A DNA stretch of 62,983 nt from an uncultured Bacteroidales bacterium (GCA_902792535.1 CADAZU010000003.1:1-62983), one strand, 5' to 3'; numbered from the stretch's first letter, positions 8,901 through 18,198 are shown. Notes: generated by a model not told the origin, from the sequence alone. Numbers and translations: made by a program.

Positions 8901-11900
8901 CGAATCGCCGTACTGGGCAATCATATTGAAGGTCATGGTCTCCGCCTTGTAGTTCATGGCAAAGAAGATCCATTCGTCCATCGGAACGGCTTTCTCGGAA
9001 GCGTATTTTGCGCCGGCGATATTGATTCCCACGAAGCCGTCTCGGTCAATCGAGAGTCCGAAGTTGCCGTCCCCTTTCCCTTGGTGCAGGATAGTGCCGT
9101 TTTCGTGGGGGTTGAGCCAGAACTCCATCGAGAAGTTACCGCTAAGGAAGAGCGGGTTCTCCGTCTTTACCTCTTCGCCGAACGGTTTGATATGCATTGA
9201 CACCTCGTGGTCGATGGGCTGTCCGTTGAGTTTGGCGGTGACGATGATATTCTTGTCTCCCACGTAGCCGGGCACTATGTCTTCGTTGAATTCGACTGCG
9301 AGCTGTTCGCCTATACCTAATATACCGTTTGCGGGCGCGGGCGTGTATAGCGGACGCGGGAGCGTCATATCCTTGATTACCTTCGTCACCTCGCTATACG
9401 CATACACTTCCTCGTGTCCGTAGGGCGTCATGGTGAAGGCGCGGAACTCATAGTCGCCCTCGGGGTAAGAGATATTATCCTCCATATCGACATTCAGCTT
9501 CAGGTCTCCTGTCGGCGGCAGCATTTCGCAATCCTTGCCCGACAGGTCTTCCTCATTAACCACCCATGTATGGAAGGTTGTCCACTGGGTATTGCCGGCG
9601 AAGCGGTACTGCACACCTACTTTCTTGAGGTTCTTGAACTGGCGGTTGATGCCCGATATTTTCATTTGCAGCAGTCCTTTGCCCGTCGTGGGGTCGGTGT
9701 TGATAATCGGGTTGGCGATGGTCAGATCAACAGGCGACGAGGACGGTACGAAATGCGCGCTGAGTAAAGCTATATCGTAAATAGTAAACGGCTGATACTG
9801 CGAAGCAAACCATAGTTCGATGCTGTCGAAGTCGAGTATCGACTCATCGGTCTGACGGACGGTAATCACTTTCTGGGTAGTCTGGCCTTGTTCGAGATAG
9901 ATAGCGCGGTCGGTGATCGGCGTGCCGTCCATGAGTATCTCCAAGCCGTGGGGGTTCGTACTCTCGCTTATGCTGAGGTCATAGGAGAAGTTTCTGCCCT
10001 GGTTGGTATTGCCCATATTGGTGCAATAAAGTATCGCTGTGGCGGTCTGTCCGGCAGGGATGTCGGTCAGCGTGGTATGCTTGCCCGGTGCTTCGTTGAC
10101 CTTGCCGATAGAGATGAACGGTTGCTCCATTCGTACCGTAGTGTTGCCGAGCGGCAGGTATTGTCCGGCAGCGTTGGTGTAGTAGTGGGTGGAGTCGGCA
10201 GGCTCGTAGGGGTTGTAGGTCTGTCCTCCGAAGAGGGAGAAGATCTTACTGTTGTTGCCGGACTCCGCGTCGTACACATTCATCGAGATATCCACATCGC
10301 GGTTGCCGTCGGAGAGGACATACTCCCACTCCGTGAATCTTCCATTATCATCTCCCGTACCATACGTCTGTCCGCCTCCTACGGATGTCTCCAAGTTGGT
10401 CTGTATGCCGATGAAGGCAAAATTTTTGATTTGCCAGCCTTGTTTCCAACCACCTAACGCCGAGATATTGTATGTTGTGGTCGATTGATTGAGTCCGGTG
10501 GTGTCGTTGCGGTGGGTGTAGGTGCGTGAAGAGCCGCCGTCGATGGAATAGTTCTTGAACTGTCCGCCGTTGATGGCTTTTATCTTCGCCTCCTCGTTTC
10601 GTCGGATGCAGTCTTGCCAAGCGGTAATTTGGTTGTTGCACCACTCTACGCTGTCCACCTCTTCCTTCTCGGGGTTTTGGGGTGCCACGAAGACGTATGT
10701 ACCTGCCTCGCCATAGTTGGAGGCAGAGGGGTCGAGCCATGTGACGCATTTGGCGCGTTTGCCCGTATTGACGTATGAGCGTGCCGCCTGCTCGGATGCC
10801 ACTTGGGTAAGGAACTGCTTGCGCTGGTCTTTCCATTTCGGAATCATCACCTTCTCCAATTCGTACTGCGAATAAGCAAAGGAGGTGCTGACTTTTTCGC
10901 CCATAGCCATAGCGTCGTCCAATACGATTTCGTATTTGCCGGTCTGCACGTTCTTCTTAACTTGCACCTTGCGGCAGGTACCAATAAGGATATTATTGGA
11001 CGTACCTACATACACATCGCCTTTCGCACCTACGTAATTCGTACTGCTGGAAGTGGAGACGGATTCGACGGTGGTCGTCTGGAAGATAGAGTCTTTCTTG
11101 TGCTCCGTGGACCAAGTGGATTTCGCTCCGGCAGTGATCTCCGTAGCTACTTTATTTGTATTGATAACTGCCACACCAATACCGGTAGCCGTAGTAACAC
11201 TTGTACCTAACAGCACATCCACCTTCAAGCTATGCTCGCCGCTGACCTCCCAACTGTCGTATTTGGTCACGGTGCGTACGGTACCTGTTTTGAGGGTGGT
11301 GTATGAGTGTGCTCCGTAGGGGTCGCGGAGGATGAATTTCACATTGTCCGGTCCTTTGGTGACGAAGTTGTTACCCGTAGTGAGCGCGCCCAACACGATA
11401 GCATCCATCCGGTAGGGTTCGTAGGTGCGGTCGTCACGCTTGAGGGTGATATTGAAGTGGCGGCTGAAGGGTTTGACGATGTTGGGCAAGCCGACCGTCC
11501 ATGGGATTCGTGCGCGCCCGTTCCGGTCAAGCGTGATCTTGTTGTACATCATCTCGTAGATTTCGCCGGGGGTGTATCGCGTGGAGTCCTCCGGCGCATC
11601 GTAGATCACTTGCTGGTAGGAAGACATCTCGTTTCCGATTGTCAGTTCCTGTCCGTTGAGGTTGACCGTGTCGGTGACGGGGAGGGCACCGTCGTAGTTA
11701 GTGTAAGTCTCGTAGGCGTGGACCGCATATTCGACTCCGTCTAACATCTTATAGACCGGATAGCCGAACATATAATGTATGCCGAGGCTGTCCAAGGTAT
11801 AGAGATTGCGCACGGTGTCGTTGTGCTCCTCGTCGATCGCAATGATGACGGAGTCGAGTCCGAACGCGCCTCCGGCGTGTCCCGTCTCCGCCACATCGAC

Positions 11901-14900
11901 TTGCGGCGTGGAGTAATAGGTCAGCACCTTCTTGGTGTTGTAGGAGTAGTGGTTATAGACCGTGTCTCCCTGCTCGGTCAGGCGGCAGATAGAGTCCGTC
12001 TGATCCAGACTGGGGTTGGTGAGGTCCACATCCGAGAGGGCTGTGAACTCCACATACCCGTTCTTCTCTACCACCACGCTCTGCATCACGTATTTGAGCG
12101 GCGGGAGGAGGGCAGAGAACTCGCCCGTCAGGGAGTCGGTTACGATTTTGATATATTTCGCTTCCGCTGCGCCTGCGTCGGTCCATGCGTGGCTTCGGAT
12201 AGAAGCGGTATCACTCTCGTAGGTGCGGACGGTCTTGGCAGGGGTGACATAGTCGTTCTCGCAGTTGAAGGAGAAGGAGGCGTTGTTGAGTTTGAGGGTG
12301 ATGGTAGCCGCACCGATATTGTTGTGCGACTCTCCGAAGCCGACCGGAATAGTGTCGTTGTATTTCGCACCGGCTACACGCCCGACGAAGTTAACGAGCG
12401 TCGAGTCGATGAAGTCATGCTGTACGCGGTCCGCGAAGTTATAGGTGCCCTCTATCGGGAAGCGTCCGCCATCGACGAGGGTGTGTCCCATCAGTTGGGC
12501 TTCCACATAGTGTTCGCCGATCGGTACGCTGATGGAGTAGTAGCCGTTCGCGTCGGTCTGCAGCGCCTTGCCGTTGGCGCTGGCAGCCATACCGTCTATA
12601 GAGAGCTGGATGCCCTCGGCGGGGATGTTCGTGCCGGCATAGTAGATATGTCCGGTCATGGGGAAGGACGACTCGTCCGTGAAGTCGATATTGTTCATCG
12701 TGAGCACGTTCGGCGTGATCATGAACGAGCGGGAGGTGGGGTTGAACTTATGAATGCCCTTCTCCGGCACGACGGTATAGGTGGAGCCGCTACCCAGGAA
12801 CGGAATACCGCTGATGGAGTAGTCGCCTGTTTCCGAAGTAACGCCGTAGCGCGACAGTTGTTCTTCGGCAGGCAGGATAGCGGAAGGCGTTATGTTCTTG
12901 CCAACCGTAGCGTGCCGTCCGTTAGGCTGGTCGCTTAGGTAAGAGGCGTCGAAGGCATAACGCTCCAAGCCTTCGTCCAAGGGCCAGTAGAGCGCCAAAT
13001 CTTTCTCACGTCCGGTCAGCGTGCGGTCGAAGTAACTGTTTTTCTTAGCCTCTTCGAGTATCTTCCTGAACACACGCACCTCGGCGAAGTTGCCCTTGAA
13101 CGCCTTGGCATCGGTGATACCCTCTGCACCGCCAAGAGAGAATGGCGACATAACGGAATCGCCCATGATGGCGAAGGTCTGCACTGCACCCTTATCCGCC
13201 TGCACGCTCATTTGATTGCCTGTTTTGTTCAGTGTCAGCAAGGAATATTTGCCGACAGGAAGAGAAACATTGATAGCAGCGTTGGAGGGGATAGTATCAT
13301 AGACAGGAATATAGCAAAGTATAGGGTCAGAACCATAGGTATCATAGAACTCTTGGAGTTGTGCGTTTCCATTATAAATCGGATTACTACCATTATACGT
13401 GAGCGTCTTTTGTTTGATATAGGTATCTCCTCCATTCTGATACTCTAAACCATTCCAATATACCGTACCGCCAATGGTGATTATGCTGGATCTACCATTA
13501 TTTGCTGAGCCAATACAATCCTTGCCATAATCATCACGTGATGCAGTAACACTGGTCACGGTGTTTGCTATAGTTATTTTGCCACAACTACCCCTGTTGC
13601 CGGATCCTATGCCTGCTCCATCATTCTTCGATATTGCATTGATGATACCACCCGTGATGGTGATGCTGCCACAGGAGGCACTATTTCCTCCTCCAATGCC
13701 GGTATACCCACCGGAAGCCGTAATATTACCGCATTCTATCACGATACTACCACACTTTATCTCAAACCCGCCTCCGATACCGCAGGCGTAGCCATTGTCA
13801 GTAGCAGTAAGCGATCCATTACCCCGTATGGTGAGCGTCTTGTTCGGAGCAATATAGATACCCGGGTAGGATTCATAGAATCCTCGCACGGTATTGTTGC
13901 CTTCCAACACAAGAGTAGCATTCCCCGGACAGTTGATACCCGCCCATTTAAAATCATAATCGTTAGTTCCGTTTATAGTCACATTGCGGAGTAATACCGT
14001 AGCCCCATCGGCAATGGAAATCTTGTAGTTGCCGTTCAAAGTGCCGGTAAGAACTTCACCATCCTGTGCAGTATAGTCGCCGGTTAGAGTGTTGAGGGAA
14101 ATAACCCTATCTTTTTTATATGATATTGTATGTGTTTTTGTATGCGATATATAAGCCGTGTCAATACCTAAGTATTGCAGATAGTTATACCGCAGATTAT
14201 AGACGGAATCCGTGACAGTCTCGGCATTCTTTTTCAGAGTAATCAGTCCCGCTCCCGGAATATTGGCGAGTAGCGCTCCGTCGTTCATCCCTTGTTCGGG
14301 ACGGACGAAGAACTGTACGGTATAATCCTTACCGCTGCCGAAGATTTTTTCTATCTCCGTTTCGGACGCTTTCCATGCTATACCTTCCGAAGCGCCATAG
14401 ACATACTGGGAGGTAGTCTTCACGGTGTTGCCGTTGCCCGTGTCTGCCGGTCGCAGCCATAGTCGTACTCCCGGAACGGCGGTACCGGTACCGTAGCTGA
14501 CGCGTCCGCCCACTGCACCGCGTGCCTGCGAGAAGCCCACGGCATAGAGTGTGCTTTGCAGCACTCCCGCCTCAAAGAGCTGGATGCGGTACTCGTAGTA
14601 ATAGCCGGGCATGGCGTTGATGTCATCGTAGGAGTAGTTGGCATCCGCGCCGTTGTAGGAGTAGATCTGTATGAAATCGTCGTCGGAGTTGAGGTAGCGG
14701 CGGGAGATGATGAAGTTGCAGTTGGCAGTACCCGCCTGCTGCGCTTTCCAAGCGAGTGTGACAACATTGGCATGCACGCCCTTGGTGGCAGTAAAGTCAA
14801 TGAGTTGGGCACCGGCTAAGAGTCCCGCCGTGACGGGCAGGCTCTCAAAGCGGTAGCCTCCCGCGAGTTCCAGACGGACCTTATACTGATAGCGGACGAT

Positions 14901-16445
14901 GGAGTTAGGCAGAGCCTTGTCTTCATACGAGAGTTTCACTCCGGCAGCCGGGTTGGCATCGCCGCTGGCGGTGTCGTACTCGCTCCATGGTCCGTCCGCC
15001 GTCGTGCGGCGAAGGATCTTGAAGGTGACGGAAGCGACATCTACCGGCACACGGCTGTATTGCCATGTCAGATACACGGAGCTCTTTTGGGTGGCGTCCT
15101 GCTGGAGGTCGTAGATTGTCACCACCGGGGCGGTGTTCACCAACGCCGAGTTAGAGCCTACCTTGGAGAGCAGGTCGTCAGAGAGGTTGTTGAGCGACGC
15201 CTCGCTGATACCGGTATTGCTGATATAGTCGGAGGGTATATTGACTACTATATATTTATAATAGGTGCCTATCTCCGCATCGTCGTCGGTGAAAGTCATT
15301 GCGCCTCCGCTCGTTCTTGTGAGCGCACCGCGTTTGCTCCACGTGGCGCCGGACTTGGGCTTACCGTTGGCGTCCGTCTGGATACGGTAGATATAGGGCG
15401 TGACATCGAGGTAGTTGGTGCCCTTGGGGGTCGTCCATGTCAGCACCGTCTGGTGGTCAAACTGGTGGTACTCGGTGGTGATAGCACCCGGAGCAGGCAC
15501 AATCTTGAAGGCATCCTCCTTGGATTCGGAGTCGGTGCGGCGGTTGAACCAGTTGCTCGGGTCCTTGACACCGTGGACCGCCGTCACCTTGTAATTGATG
15601 CGAGCGGGGTTGCCCACGCCGTCGGGGAAGGAAACATCCTCGTTCTTCTCGTTCGAGCCCGCCTCGTAGGTCTTGGAGAGGGTGGCGGTGGTGCCGTCCT
15701 GTTTGACGAAGGTATAGACGACATCGTAGGTAGCCTTACGCATACGGACGGAGCTGAGTTTGCTGTCTATGTCGTTAGGCAGTTGGGGCACGGTGAAGGT
15801 CAGTTTGTCGATGCCGGTGCGCTCGATCTTGTATGACTTCCAATCGTAGTCATACAGCCCGAGGTGGTCGCTCGTGCCTACCCATGACGACAGCGTCTTG
15901 TCGTACCAGTCGCCGTCGGAGTGCTTGAAGTGGAAATAGATCTTCCAGCCGCCGCCTGCCATCTCTGATGAGTAGTAGAAATCGACTTTGGCGGTCATGT
16001 AGTGGTTGTCGCTGCCCCATTTTTTGAGCCAGTAACTGCTCTCGCCGGTGCCGATCTCGGAGCTGCCGGAGGAGTTGGTGAAATACGCCTTGGCGTTCGG
16101 CATCACTAACTGGGCTTTGACCTCGGCAGTCTCGTTCTCGTCGTCGCCTTCGTTGATGTACTTGAACTTCAAGAGGTCCACACTCTTGGAGCCGTTGGTA
16201 GCTGTGACAGTACCTTCCTGACAGTAGGTATTACCGCGGTCGAGGTCGGCGAGGAAGACCTCTAAATAGAGGTGGTCGGTGTAATGGGTGGCGGAGTACT
16301 TGTCCTCGTTGAGCACCCAGTCCGCTGCCATGGCGGCAGTAGTGCCCGCGGTCATGAGCAGCAGCATAGCCGCCACTCTCGCGCCACTCTCGCGCCACTT
16401 CGATAAGTGAGTAATCAGTCTTCCGACTGCCGATTTAGTTTTCAT
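5934..16445 (-). CDS. Giant secreted multidomain protein (3503 residues), C-terminal sorting tail out of frame
   Basis: A signal peptide lies near residues 25-42 (VAAMLLLMTAGTTAAMAAD), after a charged N-terminus. Residues about 330-650 look like fibronectin-type or Ig-like folds. A concanavalin/LamG-like domain spans about 690-1130 and is split by a Gly-rich right-handed beta-helix segment at about 755-1078 (repeats such as GIGGG, ITITGG). Carboxypeptidase-regulatory-like segments follow. Two more LamG-like domains lie near 2425-2600 and 2620-2795 (SMEFWLNPHENG, AIELWYNPELF, each followed by NYWRMDEG- or YYPFEKD-type motifs). No catalytic site is recognised, so an adhesin or matrix role is a guess. 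The current stop is TGA at 5934-5936. One frame away the sequence encodes KILINDHIYLIHPDGKVF and ILGAEVR, ending at 5924, the same tail as the neighbouring amylases. No consensus promoter is visible upstream. Confidence 0.85.
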   Translation of the reverse strand: MKTKSAVGRLITHLSKWRESGARVAAMLLLMTAGTTAAMAADWVLNEDKYSATHYTDHLYLEVFLADLDRGNTYCQEGTVTATNGSKSVDLLKFKYINEGDDENETAEVKAQLVMPNAKAYFTNSSGSSEIGTGESSYWLKKWGSDNHYMTAKVDFYYSSEMAGGGWKIYFHFKHSDGDWYDKTLSSWVGTSDHLGLYDYDWKSYKIERTGIDKLTFTVPQLPNDIDSKLSSVRMRKATYDVVYTFVKQDGTTATLSKTYEAGSNEKNEDVSFPDGVGNPARINYKVTAVHGVKDPSNWFNRRTDSESKEDAFKIVPAPGAITTEYHQFDHQTVLTWTTPKGTNYLDVTPYIYRIQTDANGKPKSGATWSKRGALTRTSGGAMTFTDDDAEIGTYYKYIVVNIPSDYISNTGISEASLNNLSDDLLSKVGSNSALVNTAPVVTIYDLQQDATQKSSVYLTWQYSRVPVDVASVTFKILRRTTADGPWSEYDTASGDANPAAGVKLSYEDKALPNSIVRYQYKVRLELAGGYRFESLPVTAGLLAGAQLIDFTATKGVHANVVTLAWKAQQAGTANCNFIISRRYLNSDDDFIQIYSYNGADANYSYDDINAMPGYYYEYRIQLFEAGVLQSTLYAVGFSQARGAVGGRVSYGTGTAVPGVRLWLRPADTGNGNTVKTTSQYVYGASEGIAWKASETEIEKIFGSGKDYTVQFFVRPEQGMNDGALLANIPGAGLITLKKNAETVTDSVYNLRYNYLQYLGIDTAYISHTKTHTISYKKDRVISLNTLTGDYTAQDGEVLTGTLNGNYKISIADGATVLLRNVTINGTNDYDFKWAGINCPGNATLVLEGNNTVRGFYESYPGIYIAPNKTLTIRGNGSLTATDNGYACGIGGGFEIKCGSIVIECGNITASGGYTGIGGGNSASCGSITITGGIINAISKNDGAGIGSGNRGSCGKITIANTVTSVTASRDDYGKDCIGSANNGRSSIITIGGTVYWNGLEYQNGGDTYIKQKTLTYNGSNPIYNGNAQLQEFYDTYGSDPILCYIPVYDTIPSNAAINVSLPVGKYSLLTLNKTGNQMSVQADKGAVQTFAIMGDSVMSPFSLGGAEGITDAKAFKGNFAEVRVFRKILEEAKKNSYFDRTLTGREKDLALYWPLDEGLERYAFDASYLSDQPNGRHATVGKNITPSAILPAEEQLSRYGVTSETGDYSISGIPFLGSGSTYTVVPEKGIHKFNPTSRSFMITPNVLTMNNIDFTDESSFPMTGHIYYAGTNIPAEGIQLSIDGMAASANGKALQTDANGYYSISVPIGEHYVEAQLMGHTLVDGGRFPIEGTYNFADRVQHDFIDSTLVNFVGRVAGAKYNDTIPVGFGESHNNIGAATITLKLNNASFSFNCENDYVTPAKTVRTYESDTASIRSHAWTDAGAAEAKYIKIVTDSLTGEFSALLPPLKYVMQSVVVEKNGYVEFTALSDVDLTNPSLDQTDSICRLTEQGDTVYNHYSYNTKKVLTYYSTPQVDVAETGHAGGAFGLDSVIIAIDEEHNDTVRNLYTLDSLGIHYMFGYPVYKMLDGVEYAVHAYETYTNYDGALPVTDTVNLNGQELTIGNEMSSYQQVIYDAPEDSTRYTPGEIYEMMYNKITLDRNGRARIPWTVGLPNIVKPFSRHFNITLKRDDRTYEPYRMDAIVLGALTTGNNFVTKGPDNVKFILRDPYGAHSYTTLKTGTVRTVTKYDSWEVSGEHSLKVDVLLGTSVTTATGIGVAVINTNKVATEITAGAKSTWSTEHKKDSIFQTTTVESVSTSSSTNYVGAKGDVYVGTSNNILIGTCRKVQVKKNVQTGKYEIVLDDAMAMGEKVSTSFAYSQYELEKVMIPKWKDQRKQFLTQVASEQAARSYVNTGKRAKCVTWLDPSASNYGEAGTYVFVAPQNPEKEEVDSVEWCNNQITAWQDCIRRNEEAKIKAINGGQFKNYSIDGGSSRTYTHRNDTTGLNQSTTTYNISALGGWKQGWQIKNFAFIGIQTNLETSVGGGQTYGTGDDNGRFTEWEYVLSDGNRDVDISMNVYDAESGNNSKIFSLFGGQTYNPYEPADSTHYYTNAAGQYLPLGNTTVRMEQPFISIGKVNEAPGKHTTLTDIPAGQTATAILYCTNMGNTNQGRNFSYDLSISESTNPHGLEILMDGTPITDRAIYLEQGQTTQKVITVRQTDESILDFDSIELWFASQYQPFTIYDIALLSAHFVPSSSPVDLTIANPIINTDPTTGKGLLQMKISGINRQFKNLKKVGVQYRFAGNTQWTTFHTWVVNEEDLSGKDCEMLPPTGDLKLNVDMEDNISYPEGDYEFRAFTMTPYGHEEVYAYSEVTKVIKDMTLPRPLYTPAPANGILGIGEQLAVEFNEDIVPGYVGDKNIIVTAKLNGQPIDHEVSMHIKPFGEEVKTENPLFLSGNFSMEFWLNPHENGTILHQGKGDGNFGLSIDRDGFVGINIAGAKYASEKAVPMDEWIFFAMNYKAETMTFNMIAQYGDSTIRLFTDQVVSDIDIDKADYRDDNYLYLGPIDANIHDLAIYNIFRDALTSAADKYVSKDTYTYGLTNYWRMDEGHGFVAADARRTHNLIGKDAWDIINTNYALRMDSMAGAQVDISLIPTRRSDSYAIELWYNPELFNGVDTVFETAIPTVMGDMQLQADKLCLRYDTAQNLVLDYGLKSRTVASHTDFPEIVYGWHHFALNVVRGQAASFYLDGSRTAVIAEADVPNLSGSTLVFAKNAEYAKVDELRIWKATLSEDRLLSNMYNTIDTADLYSRGLVAYYPFEKDSTINGVKTKGETLENMAPRSLTGNAGDVQVKRYMAVKDTPPIKNAPSETRITAMPVASERKVVINLAETEVTARDLEGTTLNITMSEVHDLHGNMSEPIKWTAYVQQNTLLWGKDSVNITKQYGEDYTFDVTIENKSGQTEYYTVENMPTWLSLVDGQMSNVQSQMSNVFDVQPLKTKTLRFAVNPLVPVGNYEATIGVQGNKGILEPLRIVMKVRGETPNWTVDPTKYDHSMTIIGQVYLSGILMENPESMVAAFIGGECRGVAAPKKIRGAAYETLIIYGSDTPDADRNQPVSFRIWDASKGIAYTDANIQVPSDQGLRTTLIFRQDTMIGNFNTPAIWTKSDRVEQLIPVHENWNWIAFGVEPPSEYCDLVFTPQYKGWNVLVKDQETFSQSSGSIFNGPLKLAVNRMYKLRILRTTKTASATLDPQLSVSGKRLPSDSMGVMIEQGWNWLPYTPLSTMTVDEALAGVQPKWGDIIKSQTGVSVYDIYGWEGTLTALEPGHGYLYYSTDSTAKSFSYPDLAGNISHMQRKLMAKSLSGKAGLTTQWSNSASGLSAKRSYSAYPSNMTMTIRLMDGEAVVDTCEIAAYIGGECRGAVRAHTDSLYYLVIAGDGAGQPMELRTVINGEERVIDKTLTFVSDNHIGTPWEPYVIQLNAAEGVEEVPSDQVPSTKYKGAKDPYQRPYLSHPSGWQGIQHLRR
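6015..6050 (-). repeat. Heptamer repeat at the 3' end of the giant gene (frame switch)
   Basis: Three perfect plus-strand GTACTTG units (6015-6035), one 8-base GTCACTTG and one GTACTTC. The unit is not a multiple of three, so copy-number change shifts the frame. Loss of one 7-base unit would put the downstream sorting tail in frame. A shorter copy of the same family lies at about 7085-7102 in the same gene. Confidence 0.85.
7533..7570 (-). repeat. GACATTT / GGACATT tandem repeat inside the giant gene
   Basis: Degenerate 7-base units encode the in-frame peptide QMSNVQSQMSNV, which looks foreign within the surrounding domain. The reading frame stays open. Confidence 0.65.
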
Positions 16446-16514
16446 AAATGTTGTTTGTTTTGTTTGTTTATATTTGTTTCTTTTCTTAATCAGAGTACAT
16501 TTTTCTGCCTTTTT

Positions 16515-16557
16515 CTTGTGCCGCTTGTGTCTCGCTTGTGTCCCGTTTGTCTCTCGG
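16515..16557. repeat. 11-base degenerate tandem repeat upstream of the giant gene
   Basis: Units of the form CTTGTGTCTCG / CTTGTGTCCCG / TTTGTCTCTCG sit in the spacer before the giant gene. A similar arrangement of a different 11-base unit is found before ftsK's 3' neighbour at 48615-48658. Confidence 0.6.
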
Positions 16558-16616
16558 CGGCAGGTGCTATCCTTACCCTCCGCGGCAACCTTAATAATAG
16601 TACATTCCCTCGAATA

Positions 16617-16653
16617 TACAAAAAGCGGTAGTCCGCATTATTGGATTACCGCT
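16617..16653 (-). terminator. Rho-independent terminator of the AAA ATPase gene
   Basis: On the minus strand AGCGGTAATCC (16653-16643), an 8-base loop, GGACTACCGCT (16634-16624) and then a run of Ts. It lies about 28 bases after the ATPase stop codon. The left arm also forms half of the 13-base repeat shared with 18122-18134. Confidence 0.8.
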
Positions 16654-16680
16654 AAAAATAGTGTGTTATGTATTGACTGC

Positions 16681-17877
16681 TTAGTATAGGAAGCCGAACA
16701 GCCAGAGAGGGATCTTGTTGCCAAAACTCATTTCCGTATTATCGGTCACAACATAACTATCCGGGATATTCGCAATTTGCTTATATCCCTTGGCTCGTCC
16801 TCCCACTTCAAACAAAAGATGTTTATCTACCAGCAAATCTCCTTTTTGCGGCATGGCGATTCTATGACCTTTGGCTAACATAGAGGCACAGAAAGTCTCA
16901 CGCATCGTGCCTACATCTGCATTGGGTGACAGTGCGTACATGAGGTTCGTATTGTCAAAAAGAATCTTCTCCGGTTTGTTGATCTGCGCCCATCCGTCAT
17001 CGGTATATAACCGACGAATCAGAGCAGCCTCGTCTAACAAATCAATTAACTTAAGCAGTACATTACGCGAAGCGTTAAGCGTTTTCCCCAGCGCAGAGAT
17101 ATTCAGCGTGTACGGGTTTTGTTGCGCTAAAACTGCGAGTAACGGCTTTACTTTGTAAACCGATTCGTATTCCAAGTTTGAAACAGCCGGCATTTCGTTA
17201 AAAATAATGGCCTCCATGACTTGGCTCAAGCGTTCAAGATAATTTGTTGTCTTGTCCCGATAGAACGGATAATAGCCTTCTTTGATATAACGCTCAAAAT
17301 AAAGCAAGACCTTGATATTCTTTTTGATGGTAATATCGATGCTTAACTTCTCATGATTCGATACGATATCTTCTAATGATAAAACAGGCAAGTCGGCTAC
17401 TCCTTCCAATTTGAGATACTCGCGGAAACTCAGTCCATACATGGTATATACGAGGCAACGACGAGACAAATCATACTTCTGGCGTGTTATTTCCAGCGCG
17501 TTGCTACCTGTTATGACCACATGCAATCCAGGGTAAGAATCGTAGATGTTTTTGATTTCCTGCGACCAATTCTTATACTTATGAATCTCATCAAAGAATA
17601 AATGCGAAATATCATGCGTATATGCGTAATCCGCCAAGTCCAGCAGCGTATGCGATGCAAACCATAAATGATCCACGGAGCAGTACAGCACCTTGCTCTT
17701 GTCCGGAAAAGTTCGCTGTATATGCTGCATGATCATGGTAGTCTTTCCCGAACCTTTAGGACCACGAATGAGAATCAACCGGTCATTCCAATGAATCTCG
17801 TCATACAAATAACGCACCTGCGTGAATTCCGAATAACGCTCTAACAAACGATAGAAATCTGCGATTAACTGTTCCAT
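16681..17877 (-). CDS. AAA-family ATPase with C-terminal DUF4143-type domain
   Basis: 398 residues from the ATG at 17875-17877; another ATG lies at 17905-17907. The frame stays open further upstream, but that part crosses the promoter at 17975-18006 and is excluded. Walker A is RGPKGSGKTTM near residues 30-40. Walker B is HLFFDEIHKY, followed by the sensor-like VVITGSNAL. The C-terminal part holds KGDLLVDKHLLFEVGGRAKG, typical of DUF4143 proteins, which are widespread accessory ATPases of uncertain function and sometimes have a nuclease-like fold. Base composition is poorer in GC than that of its neighbours and it is flanked by 13-base inverted repeats, which suggests horizontal acquisition. 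Confidence 0.88.
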   Translation of the reverse strand: MEQLIADFYRLLERYSEFTQVRYLYDEIHWNDRLILIRGPKGSGKTTMIMQHIQRTFPDKSKVLYCSVDHLWFASHTLLDLADYAYTHDISHLFFDEIHKYKNWSQEIKNIYDSYPGLHVVITGSNALEITRQKYDLSRRCLVYTMYGLSFREYLKLEGVADLPVLSLEDIVSNHEKLSIDITIKKNIKVLLYFERYIKEGYYPFYRDKTTNYLERLSQVMEAIIFNEMPAVSNLEYESVYKVKPLLAVLAQQNPYTLNISALGKTLNASRNVLLKLIDLLDEAALIRRLYTDDGWAQINKPEKILFDNTNLMYALSPNADVGTMRETFCASMLAKGHRIAMPQKGDLLVDKHLLFEVGGRAKGYKQIANIPDSYVVTDNTEMSFGNKIPLWLFGFLY

Positions 17878-17974
17878 ATCTTTACTTTTAAAAGGTTTAT
17901 ACAACATGTGTTTTATACTCTGAAAAGTAATACTTATTGCGTCTATATTACTTTCTAAAGTTAAAAATCCGCTG

Positions 17975-18006
17975 CAAAGATACTGCTTTTTTTTGAAATA
18001 CACAAC
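17975..18006 (-). promoter_or_regulatory. Promoter of the AAA ATPase gene
   Basis: Minus strand GTTG (18006-18003), 20 bases, TATCTTTG (17982-17975). It excludes all in-frame starts upstream of about 17968. Confidence 0.7.
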
Positions 18007-18153
18007 TAAATCGCTTAAAAAAAGTTAGATTTAGTTAGAAATAATTTATTTTCCCTAATTCTTATTAGTGATAATCAACTAAATCTTATTAAATTTGCGA
18101 GATTTGGCTGAGAATAATATACGGTAATCCAATATGTCAAAGATCGTATTTGG

Positions 18154-18181
18154 GCTGTCAGCATTCAGCTGTCAGCTTTGA
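18154..18181. repeat. GCTGTCAGC-type short repeat after the lipoprotein gene
   Basis: GCTGTCAGC, ATTCAGCTGTCAGC and TTTGAG sit 18 bases from the lipoprotein stop codon. A related repeat (GCTGATAGCTGA) occurs inside preA. Confidence 0.5.
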
Positions 18182-18198
18182 GATTTTACTTGCTTTAG

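Larger units (their letters stand above)
16639..18134. repeat. 13-base inverted repeats flanking the AAA ATPase gene (16639-16651 and 18122-18134)
   Basis: TATTGGATTACCG at 16639-16651 recurs exactly in reverse complement at 18122-18134, on either side of an AT-richer ATPase gene. It may mark an inserted cassette. One copy doubles as a terminator stem. No transposase lies between them. Confidence 0.45.
17878..18198. other. AT-rich spacer with promoter, ACTAAATC dyads and a repeat
   Basis: Contains the ATPase promoter (17975-18006). ACTAAATC at 18005-18012 is overlapped by the -33 box, faces its reverse complement at 18028-18035, and occurs again at 18078-18085, so it may be an operator. The 13-base repeat at 18122 and the CTGTCAGC repeat at 18154-18181 follow. 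No gene is seen. Confidence 0.5.

Noticed and set aside
16446-16680. Promoter for the giant gene
   Set aside because: No TAnnTTTG box on the minus strand was found in the spacer; repeats dominate. Its promoter remains unidentified.
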